A DNA stretch of 5,511 bases, from the NCBI GenBank assembly GCA_021737525.1, contig JAIPDU010000122.1, positions 1-5,511 of the forward strand. Reading direction: 5' to 3'. The translations under genes and the position numbers were made by a program. The stretch is from Desulfohalobiaceae bacterium (lineage in GTDB: Bacteria; Desulfobacterota; Desulfovibrionia; Desulfovibrionales; Desulfothermaceae). Positions 1 to 5,407 of the stretch are shown here, one piece after another. A model generated the notes under the pieces. The model was not told where the DNA came from. It made no database searches and worked only from the letters and a program-made list of their open reading frames with translations. Numbering within the stretch: position 1 is the first letter of the stretch; each line of letters starts with the position of its first letter.

Positions 1-20
1 AGCGTCCGAGCAGCGCGGGA

Positions 21-377
21 TCAGCACTTTTGCACGTATTTCATGCGCAGCTCGAAGAGGATGTTGTTCAGCATCTCCTCTTCGTCCGGGGTCAAGTTGC
101 CCTTGGTCTTTTCCTCGAGCATGCCCAGGAGGTCGATGGTGTGCCTGGCCAGATCCAGGTTGTAGGTGGTTTCTCCGCTCTCCGGATCCGGGACCTCGCC
201 CAGGTAGACCAAAACGGAGGAGCAGAGGGACATGACGAAGGTGCTCATGTCCACCTTGGGCATGGGCTCATTCGGGCTGCCGGTCACCATCTCCGTGTAC
301 TTTTCCGCTGCCTCGCGACGCTCCTCCGGGGAGCGATGCGTGCCCAGGTTGTCCATGGGGTCGTTTTCCTGGTTCAT
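21..377 (-). CDS. DUF1844 domain-containing protein
   Basis: This is a 118-residue soluble protein of unknown function. The N-terminal 40 residues are polar and charged and probably flexible. The recognisable part runs from about residue 41 to the end. It starts with the DUF1844 signature (VDMSTFVMSLCSSVLVYLGE, residues 42-61) and continues with an acidic helical segment containing the pieces LDLARHTIDLLGMLEEKTKGN and LTPDEEEMLNNILFELRMKY. The hydrophobic stretch at 47-59 is short and contains polar residues, so I read it as a buried helix and not a membrane span. No catalytic motif is visible. The ATG at 377 is supported by GGGGAGG four bases upstream, and it overlaps the stop of the aminotransferase gene in ATGA. 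In-frame sequence upstream of this start lies inside the aminotransferase gene and is not real. The family assignment is from memory of the DUF1844 pattern and is fairly secure; the function is unknown. Confidence 0.9.
   Translation of the reverse strand: MNQENDPMDNLGTHRSPEERREAAEKYTEMVTGSPNEPMPKVDMSTFVMSLCSSVLVYLGEVPDPESGETTYNLDLARHTIDLLGMLEEKTKGNLTPDEEEMLNNILFELRMKYVQKC
374..377 (-). other. ATGA stop/start overlap, aminotransferase to DUF1844
   Basis: On the minus strand, ATGA contains the DUF1844 start codon (377-375) and the aminotransferase stop codon TGA (376-374). Such overlaps usually mark co-transcribed genes with coupled translation. Confidence 0.85.
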
Positions 378-1582
378 AGTGCCTCCCCGGCACGATTTGT
401 TTCTTCTGTTTCCTTCCCGTCCGCGGGAAGCGGTTCCCGCCAGGCCGCGCTGTAGGCCTGCAGGGCCTGTTCCAGAAAGTCGGGCTCCGCCGCCGTTTCG
501 ACCTCTCGGGAAAGGACTTCCCGCAAGGCCCAGAGCCCGGCCAGCAGATCGGACCAGTCCAGATAGCCCATGTGGCCGATCCGGACCAGCCGGCCCTTGA
601 GGTGCTCCTGCCCGCCGGCCATATAGACGGCGTATTCCGCGGCGATGCGATCCAGGAGGGCCTTGCCGTCCACGCCCTCGGGGAGCAGGAGGCTGGTCAG
701 CCCCCAGGTGTAGTGCTCCGGCACGAAGGGGGTCAGACCCATGGCCCGCACGCCCGTCCGGGCCATCCGGGTCAGGGCCCACTGTTTGCGCTGGACCTGC
801 TCGTGCCCGGTTTCCCGGAAGATCTCCAGGGCCGCCTCCAGGCCGAAGACGAGGTTCACCGGAGTGGTGAACAGGGTCTGCCCGTCCCGGACCTTGTCCC
901 GCTCCTGGACCAGGTTGAAGTAATAGCAGTCCGTGCCCGCTTGCTCGGCCCGCTCCCAGGCCCTTTGGCTCAGGCTGATCAGGGCCAGGCCCGGCGGGAG
1001 CATGAGCCCTTTCTGCGAGCCGGTGAGCAGGCAGTCAATCCCCCAGCGGTCCATGGGGCAGGGGGAGATGCCCACCGCGGAGATCCCGTCCACCACGAGC
1101 AGGGCGTCCGAATCCCGCGTGATCCGGCTGATCTCTTCCACCGGGTGCAGCACGCCGGTGGAGGTCTCCGAGGCCTGGAGCAGCACTCCGGCGATGTCCG
1201 GGCGCTGCCGCAGCCTGTCCGCAATGTCCCCGGCAGGGACGGCCTCGCCCCAGGGATAGTCCAGTGTGTCCACCTCGAGCCCTTGTGTGCGGGCGATGTC
1301 CTCCCAGCGCTGCCCGAACTTGCCCGCCTTGGCCACCAGGACCCTGTCCCCGCTCCGGAAGAGATTGCTCACCGCGGCCTGCATGGCTCCGGTCCCGGAG
1401 CAGGCCAGGGGCAGCACCGGCTGCTTTGTGCCGAAAAGGCGCCCCAGCTCCGGCTGGATCCGGTGCATGATCTCCCGGAAGGGGTCCTTGCGGTGGTGGA
1501 TCATGTCCCGGCCCAGAGCGGCCTTGACCTGGGGGGCGAGCTCAGTGGGGCCGGGTGTCAGCAGTCGTTCTTTGTTCAGCAT
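374..1582 (-). CDS. Class V PLP-dependent aminotransferase (alanine/serine-glyoxylate type)
   Basis: This 402-residue cytoplasmic enzyme belongs to the fold type I, class V aminotransferases, in the alanine-glyoxylate/serine-glyoxylate/serine-pyruvate group. It probably moves an amino group between a small amino acid and a 2-oxo acid, using pyridoxal phosphate. Visible family marks are the N-terminal TPGPTE (9-14), HHRKDPF (29-35), the phosphate-binding SGTGAMQAA (62-70), GQRWEDIA (90-97) and ETSTG (139-143). The cofactor aspartate is in VVDGIS (D165), the Schiff-base lysine is in TGSQKG (K191), and RIGHMG (R334) probably binds the substrate carboxylate. About 35-40 C-terminal residues after the last fold helix are charged and may be a tail. 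The ATG at 1582 puts TPGPTE at the expected place; AGGAG lies 11 bases upstream, which is slightly far. It follows polA after 73 bases and overlaps the DUF1844 gene. The substrate cannot be read from sequence; related proteins have sometimes been misnamed soluble hydrogenase subunit. Confidence 0.93.
   Translation of the reverse strand: MLNKERLLTPGPTELAPQVKAALGRDMIHHRKDPFREIMHRIQPELGRLFGTKQPVLPLACSGTGAMQAAVSNLFRSGDRVLVAKAGKFGQRWEDIARTQGLEVDTLDYPWGEAVPAGDIADRLRQRPDIAGVLLQASETSTGVLHPVEEISRITRDSDALLVVDGISAVGISPCPMDRWGIDCLLTGSQKGLMLPPGLALISLSQRAWERAEQAGTDCYYFNLVQERDKVRDGQTLFTTPVNLVFGLEAALEIFRETGHEQVQRKQWALTRMARTGVRAMGLTPFVPEHYTWGLTSLLLPEGVDGKALLDRIAAEYAVYMAGGQEHLKGRLVRIGHMGYLDWSDLLAGLWALREVLSREVETAAEPDFLEQALQAYSAAWREPLPADGKETEETNRAGEAL
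382..388 (-). promoter_or_regulatory. Strong ribosome binding site for the DUF1844 gene
   Basis: The minus strand reads GGGGAGG, followed by four bases (CACT) and the ATG at 377. It lies inside the last codons of the aminotransferase gene. It fixes the DUF1844 start and suggests efficient initiation in addition to coupling through the ATGA overlap. Confidence 0.7.
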
Positions 1583-1655
1583 GCGTGTATTTGCTCCTGG
1601 CCACCGTGTTCCACGACGCGTGGGGGCTGGCGGCTCCGTCTTCGCCGGGCCCGCC
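1583..1655 (-). other. 73-base spacer between polA and the aminotransferase gene, with two hairpins
   Basis: On the minus strand the spacer starts directly after the polA stop. It opens with a possible imperfect stem: GGCGG (1655-1651) pairs with CCGCC (1633-1629), and inside it CCG pairs with CGG. A second, perfect 5-base stem with a 3-base loop lies at 1611-1623 (CCACG, loop, CGTGG). Neither is followed by a run of T, so neither looks like an intrinsic terminator. They could affect RNA processing or stability between the two halves of the operon. No convincing promoter is visible here. Confidence 0.4.
1594..1598 (-). promoter_or_regulatory. Probable ribosome binding site for the aminotransferase gene
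   Basis: The minus strand reads AGGAG, with 11 bases before the ATG at 1582. The spacing is longer than ideal, but no closer purine-rich stretch and no nearby alternative start were seen. Confidence 0.5.
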
Positions 1656-4199
1656 TCAATGGGCCTTCGCCCAGTTCTCGCCCAATCCCCATTCGACTGT
1701 CAAGGGAACCTCCAGCTCGGCCACCCCGGACATGATCGTCGCGAGGCGCTCCCCGGCCTGTTGCGCCCCGTCCCGCGGGACCTCCATCAGGAGCTCGTCG
1801 TGGACCTGGAGAATGAGGCGGGCGTCCAGGCGGGCGAGCTCCACATCTCCCGCAGCGGCGAGCATGGCCTTCTTGATGATGTCCGCGGCGCTGCCCTGGA
1901 TCACGCTGTTCACCGCCAGGCGTCTGGACTGCTGGGCCAGGTTCTCGTTGCGGGAGTTGATGTCCGGCAGGAGTCTGCGGCGTCCGAAGAGGGTGGTCAC
2001 GTAGCCCCGCTGTCCGGCCCCCTCCTGGATATGTTCGAAGAGCCGGCTCACTCCCTCCAGCTTGCTGAAGTAGATCCGGATGAATTCCTTGGCCTCCTTG
2101 ATGGAGAGTCCTGTCTCCCGGGCCAGCTTCTGCGGGCCCATGCCGTAGATGAGGCCGAAGTTGATGGTCTTGGCCCGGCGCCTCTCGTCGGATCCGATCC
2201 GGTCCATCTCCTTTTCCAGGATGAGGCCGGCGGTCCTGGTGTGGATGTCCTCGCCCCCGGTGAAGGCCCGGACCAGATTGGGGTCCCCGGAAAGGTGGGC
2301 CAGGATCCGCAGCTCGATCTGGGAGTAGTCCGCGGCGACCAGAAGATTGCCCTGCTTGGGAACGAAGCAGGAGCGCATGCGGGGACCGAATTCGCCCCTG
2401 ATGGGGATATTCTGCAGATTGGGCTCGCTGCTGGACAGCCGCCCCGTGGCGGTATTCATCTGGTTGAAGCGGGAGTGCAGCCTATGCTCCTGGTCCACGA
2501 GCCTGGGCAGGGGCTCCAGATAGGTGGAGCGCAGCTTCTCCAGGCTGCGGTAGCGCAATATTTCCGCAACGATTTCGTGCTGGCTCCGCAGGCCCTCCAA
2601 GACATCGCTCGAGGTGGAGGGGGCCCCGGACGGGGTCTTGCGAACCGGCCCCAGTCCCAGATCGGTGAACAGGACCCGGGCCACCTGCTGCGAGGAGCGC
2701 AGGTTGAATCGGTCCCCTGCCAGGCTGTACACGGACTCCGCCAGCTGCTCCAGTTCCCTGTTCACGTCCTCCAGGAAGGCCCGGAAGGCCTGCATGTCGA
2801 TTCCCACTCCCCGCTGTTGCATGCGCACCAGGACCGGTGCCAGGGGCTGCTCCAGGGTCCGCAGGACCGGCAGCAGCCCGGCCTGCTCCAGGCGCTCCTC
2901 CAGGTCCGTGCCCAGGCGCAGGGCGGCAAGGCCCTGGTTGTCGCGATGCAGCCCGAGCCGGGACAGATGGGTCTCCAACAGGCGCGGCCAGCTGGTGTTG
3001 CGCTGGTCCGGGTCCAGCAGATGGGTCGCGAGGCAGATGTCGAAGATTCGGTCCGTATCCAGGGCGGACCAGGAGGCGTCGGATTCGAGCAAAGCCTTGT
3101 AGCTGGGCAGATAGACCCGCCTCGCCCGGGAAAGGTAGGGGGCGAGCTCGGCAGGCGTCTTGTCCGAGAGGAATTCCTCGCTATCCAGGCCGATGAGGAC
3201 CCCGTCCTCGTCCTCGGCTTCCGCGAGGCCCAGGGTGGCGCCCGCCGGATCAGCCGGCCCGGAGGCGGAGTTGCGGACCTGCTTGGACGCCTCCGCGGCT
3301 TCCTTGCCGGAGCCGGGCTCCTGGGTCCGGATCTCGCTCAGGAGGCTCCTTAGCTCGTATTCCTGGAAGAGCTCGGTCAGTCCCTGTGTGTCCGGGGAAT
3401 CGGCCCGCAGGGACTCAGCCGGGAAATCGGCGAGAAAGTCGGTGCGTAGGCCGGTCAGCCGCCTGGAGAGCTCCAGGGCCTCGCGGTTGTCCTCGAGCTT
3501 CTTGCGGAGCTTGTCCTCCACCTGGTCCATGCGCTCCAGGAGCTCGCTGATGCCGCCGTAGCGCTGCAGGAGCTTCTTGGCCGTCTTGGGCCCGATGCCG
3601 GGCACGCCCGGGATATTGTCCGACTTGTCCCCGGTCAGGGCCAGATAGTCCGGCCACTGGCCGGGCTCGATCCCGTTCTCCCTCCGGAAGTCCTCCAGGG
3701 TGGTGATCTTCTCCTCCTTGGTCCCGGGGTCCCAGAGCACCACGTCCCGGTCCAGGCACTGCAGGAGGTCCTTGTCCGAGCCAACGATGACCACGGGGTG
3801 CTCGGGCCGGACCCGGTGCACGAGGCTGGCGATGTAGTCGTCCGTCTCCCCTTCGCTTGCGGTGTAGCAGGCAAATCCCAAGCGGCGCACACCCTCCATG
3901 ATGGGCGGGATCTGTTGGGACAGGGATTCGGGCATGAGCAGCCTGTGCGCCTTGTATTCGGGATAGATCGCGTTGCGGAAGGTGGGCTCCTTCCCGTCGA
4001 GCACAAAGGCGCAGTAGCGGGGGGATTCCCGGTTGCGCAGCCTGAGCAGGATCCGGAGCAGGATGAACAGGGCATTGGTGGGGAACCCGTCGGAGCGGCT
4101 CAGCTCGGGAAAGGCGTAGAAGGCGCGGTAGATGAAGGAGCTGCCGTCGATAAGGTAGACCGGCTCACTGGGCCAGCCAAGTTTTTCCCGCAAGGTCAT
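1656..4199 (-). CDS. polA: DNA polymerase I, apparently lacking proofreading residues
   Basis: This 847-residue family A polymerase fills gaps and removes RNA primers during Okazaki-fragment maturation and excision repair. The 5'-nuclease domain (about 1-290) has LIDGSSFIYRAF (D18), FVLDGKEPTFR, YKAHR, the acidic cluster ETDD (118-121), GSDKD (140-144) and the helix-hairpin-helix TGDKSDNIPGVPGIGPKTA (D191, D194). An acidic, Ala-rich linker follows (about 293-335). The middle domain (about 336-450) sits where the 3'-5' exonuclease should be, but the DxE motif, the NxxxD-type motif and a clear YxxxD motif are not seen, so proofreading is probably absent, as in Taq and Bst polymerases. The polymerase domain is intact: TATGRLSSSEPNLQNIP, motif A DYSQIELR (624-631, catalytic D624, steric gate E629), the O helix RRRAKTINFGLIYG (R673, K677, F681, Y685) and motif C QVHDE (798-802, D801). 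E. coli Pol I has 928 residues. The ATG at 4199 gives the expected N-terminus; it has no Shine-Dalgarno and overlaps the DHH gene stop. Confidence 0.98.
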   Translation of the reverse strand: MTLREKLGWPSEPVYLIDGSSFIYRAFYAFPELSRSDGFPTNALFILLRILLRLRNRESPRYCAFVLDGKEPTFRNAIYPEYKAHRLLMPESLSQQIPPIMEGVRRLGFACYTASEGETDDYIASLVHRVRPEHPVVIVGSDKDLLQCLDRDVVLWDPGTKEEKITTLEDFRRENGIEPGQWPDYLALTGDKSDNIPGVPGIGPKTAKKLLQRYGGISELLERMDQVEDKLRKKLEDNREALELSRRLTGLRTDFLADFPAESLRADSPDTQGLTELFQEYELRSLLSEIRTQEPGSGKEAAEASKQVRNSASGPADPAGATLGLAEAEDEDGVLIGLDSEEFLSDKTPAELAPYLSRARRVYLPSYKALLESDASWSALDTDRIFDICLATHLLDPDQRNTSWPRLLETHLSRLGLHRDNQGLAALRLGTDLEERLEQAGLLPVLRTLEQPLAPVLVRMQQRGVGIDMQAFRAFLEDVNRELEQLAESVYSLAGDRFNLRSSQQVARVLFTDLGLGPVRKTPSGAPSTSSDVLEGLRSQHEIVAEILRYRSLEKLRSTYLEPLPRLVDQEHRLHSRFNQMNTATGRLSSSEPNLQNIPIRGEFGPRMRSCFVPKQGNLLVAADYSQIELRILAHLSGDPNLVRAFTGGEDIHTRTAGLILEKEMDRIGSDERRRAKTINFGLIYGMGPQKLARETGLSIKEAKEFIRIYFSKLEGVSRLFEHIQEGAGQRGYVTTLFGRRRLLPDINSRNENLAQQSRRLAVNSVIQGSAADIIKKAMLAAAGDVELARLDARLILQVHDELLMEVPRDGAQQAGERLATIMSGVAELEVPLTVEWGLGENWAKAH
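4196..4199 (-). other. ATGA stop/start overlap, DHH gene to polA
   Basis: The polA start codon (4199-4197) and the stop of the DHH gene (TGA, 4198-4196) share ATGA on the minus strand. The 20 bases before the polA ATG are A- and C-rich and hold no Shine-Dalgarno-like sequence. Initiation of polA therefore probably relies on ribosomes finishing the DHH gene. Confidence 0.85.
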
Positions 4200-5218
4200 G
4201 CTTGTGGACTTTTGTTTTTGCTGGGGTTGTGCGATTTGGGAAGCATCCTGCAGCTCTGCAGGCGTTCCCAGATGAACTGTTGCGGATGTTCCTCGTCCAG
4301 GGCATCCAAGGGTATCTCCGCCCGGGCCATGGACTGCTTGCCCCCGGCCTTGCCGTATTCTCCAAAGAGCTTTTGGGCCAGATTGCCCATGTCCGTCTTG
4401 ATCCCGTCTCCCCGGAAAATGACCACCAGCTTGTTCCCCGAGGTCCCGCTGACCAGATCCCAGCTGATGTCGTGCACCCGCTGAAAGAAATCCGCCAGCA
4501 CGACCAGGATGTCCGTGGAGTCCACCTCGCCCAGGAACACGGTCAGGCCGTCTCCGAAGAGCCGCATCTTCTTGAAGGCCTGGGAGAAGTATTGCAGCCA
4601 TTCCACCCGGTATTCGCTGCGGACGATCTTGCGCAGGATCAAGTGGTCCGTCAGCTTGCTCAGATAGCGAAAGGCCCGGATATCCACATCGTGGAAGGAC
4701 TGCTCGAAGCTGTGGGTGTCCGTTTTGATCCCGTAGAGCAGGGCGGTGGCCAGATGCTTGCCCGGACGAAGCCCCAGATTGTACAAAAGCTCCATCATGA
4801 GCGAGCTGTTTGCCCCGTATTTGGGCTGGATCTCGGTGAACGGGGCCTGTACCGGCTTGTTCCGGTCTTGCGGGTGATGGTCGATCACGATGGAAAAGGA
4901 GTACCTTTCCAGGTCAGGGTGATGATGGGGCTGGGAGTCCACTAAGGCGAACTTGTCGTACTGCGCCGCGAGCGGGGGAGAAAGCTTGCGTACCGGGATC
5001 TGCAGATAGCGGATCATGGCCATGTTGTCCGGACGGGTGACATCGTTGACCATGGCCAGGGAGACCGTTTCCACCCGTCTGGCCATGATCCGCTTCAGGG
5101 CCATGGCCGAGGCCAGGGCGTCCGGATCGGCGTTGAACAGGATGAGCCATCTGTCCTTCTTGGTCAGCAGCTTGAGCAGTTGATCCACTTTGTTGGTCAT
5201 GCGTCGAAAGTATGCCAT
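4196..5218 (-). CDS. DHH-family phosphoesterase (NrnA/RecJ superfamily)
   Basis: This is a soluble, metal-dependent phosphoesterase of about 340 residues. Relatives degrade short oligonucleotides (NrnA), remove DNA ends (RecJ) or split pAp or cyclic dinucleotides; the substrate here is unknown. Counting from the ATG at 5218, motif I is NADPDALAS (29-37; D31, D33), motif II is ALVDSQPHHHP (D94), motif III is VIDHHP (D113, H114, H115) and motif IV is GIKTDTHS (D167). The C-terminal half (about 200-310) resembles the DHHA1 substrate-binding domain and ends with GKAGGKQSMARAEIP (289-303). Two usual ligands look changed: the motif I histidine is a leucine (L27), and the GGH histidine is a lysine (K294). 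The Lys/Ser/Asn-rich tail overlaps polA. Possible starts are GTG 5224, ATG 5218 and ATG 5200; only a weak AGG precedes the first two, and I chose 5218. It is probably the first gene of the operon. The family is secure; the NrnA name would be a guess. Confidence 0.92.
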   Translation of the reverse strand: MAYFRRMTNKVDQLLKLLTKKDRWLILFNADPDALASAMALKRIMARRVETVSLAMVNDVTRPDNMAMIRYLQIPVRKLSPPLAAQYDKFALVDSQPHHHPDLERYSFSIVIDHHPQDRNKPVQAPFTEIQPKYGANSSLMMELLYNLGLRPGKHLATALLYGIKTDTHSFEQSFHDVDIRAFRYLSKLTDHLILRKIVRSEYRVEWLQYFSQAFKKMRLFGDGLTVFLGEVDSTDILVVLADFFQRVHDISWDLVSGTSGNKLVVIFRGDGIKTDMGNLAQKLFGEYGKAGGKQSMARAEIPLDALDEEHPQQFIWERLQSCRMLPKSHNPSKNKSPQA

Positions 5219-5236
5219 AGCCACTGCCTGTGAGGT

Positions 5237-5264
5237 CAGGGGTCGGGAGGTGGGAGGCAGGAAA
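5237..5264 (+). repeat. Short degenerate 7-base repeat array (four units, plus orientation)
   Basis: Four consecutive heptads on the plus strand fit the pattern YRGGNNN: CAGGGGT, CGGGAGG, TGGGAGG and CAGGAAA. The preceding seven bases (GTGAGGT, 5230-5236) fit loosely. The pattern matches the minus-strand reading of the longer array at 5339-5407, so the two arrays are inverted relative to each other. CAGGAAA (5258-5264) is the exact reverse complement of TTTCCTG (5397-5403). Confidence 0.5.
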
Positions 5265-5295
5265 GCCCGGGAGTGGCGGGACCCGGAAAACGTCC

Positions 5296-5314
5296 GGATC
5301 GGCCGGAGCGATCC
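5296..5314. repeat. Small inverted repeat (6-base stem, 7-base loop)
   Basis: GGATCG (5296-5301) and CGATCC (5309-5314) are exact reverse complements separated by seven bases. It may form a hairpin in the leader RNA. The stem is short, so it could be due to chance. Confidence 0.35.
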
Positions 5315-5323
5315 CGTTCCGGT

Positions 5324-5343
5324 TTCGGGAAACGTTCCCCGAA
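5324..5343. repeat. 20-base near-perfect dyad
   Basis: The two halves TTCGGGAAAC and GTTCCCCGAA pair at nine of ten positions around a centre between 5333 and 5334; the only mismatch is A5330 against C5337. There is no spacer, so it is better suited to a symmetric protein-binding site than to an RNA hairpin. No T-run follows on either strand, which argues against an intrinsic terminator. It ends where the long heptad array begins. Confidence 0.5.
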
Positions 5344-5407
5344 TTCCGCTTCCTGCTTGCTGTCTCCCGAACCTGCTTCCCGAATCCTGGAGCCTGTTTC
5401 CTGTTCA
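5339..5407 (-). repeat. Degenerate 7-base tandem repeat array (ten units, minus orientation)
   Basis: On the plus strand, ten consecutive units each start with CYG: CCGAATT, CCGCTTC, CTGCTTG, CTGTCTC, CCGAAC (one base short), CTGCTTC, CCGAATC, CTGGAGC, CTGTTTC and CTGTTCA. The consensus is CYGNNTC, or GANNCRG on the minus strand. Nine units are seven bases and one is six. The array resembles the short tandemly repeated heptanucleotide sequences known between genes in some bacteria, notably cyanobacteria. The rightmost unit contains the stop codon of the possible gene fragment at 5405-5511. Confidence 0.6.

Larger units (their letters stand above)
5219..5404. other. Non-coding leader region upstream of the DHH gene
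   Basis: No convincing gene was found on either strand in this stretch. It holds two inverted heptad arrays, a 20-base dyad and a smaller hairpin, described separately. If the promoter at 5439-5466 is used, most of this region becomes a 5' untranslated leader of roughly 210 bases. The part next to the DHH gene (about 5225-5265) is C- and T-rich on the transcribed-sense strand. Confidence 0.6.

Noticed and set aside
378..782. An in-frame upstream extension of the DUF1844 gene to 253 residues.
   Set aside because: The extra part is low-complexity Arg/Gly/Pro sequence inside the aminotransferase gene, and a strong ribosome binding site marks the ATG at 377.
1266..3353. A long open frame of 695 codons on the plus strand, antisense to polA and the aminotransferase gene.
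   Set aside because: High-GC genes often leave the opposite strand open. Its translation is Gly/Pro/Gln/His-rich with no domain, while the minus strand carries an unambiguous Pol I.
4200..4601. An in-frame upstream extension of polA to 981 residues.
   Set aside because: It lies within the DHH gene, is not protein-like, and the ATG at 4199 gives the normal Pol I N-terminus.
5324..5343. The dyad considered as an intrinsic terminator for an upstream gene.
   Set aside because: There is no loop and no T-run on either strand, and the structure has a central mismatch, so it does not fit a terminator.
5237..5407. The repeated motifs considered as a CRISPR array.
   Set aside because: The units are seven bases long and directly adjacent, with no spacers and no cas genes nearby.
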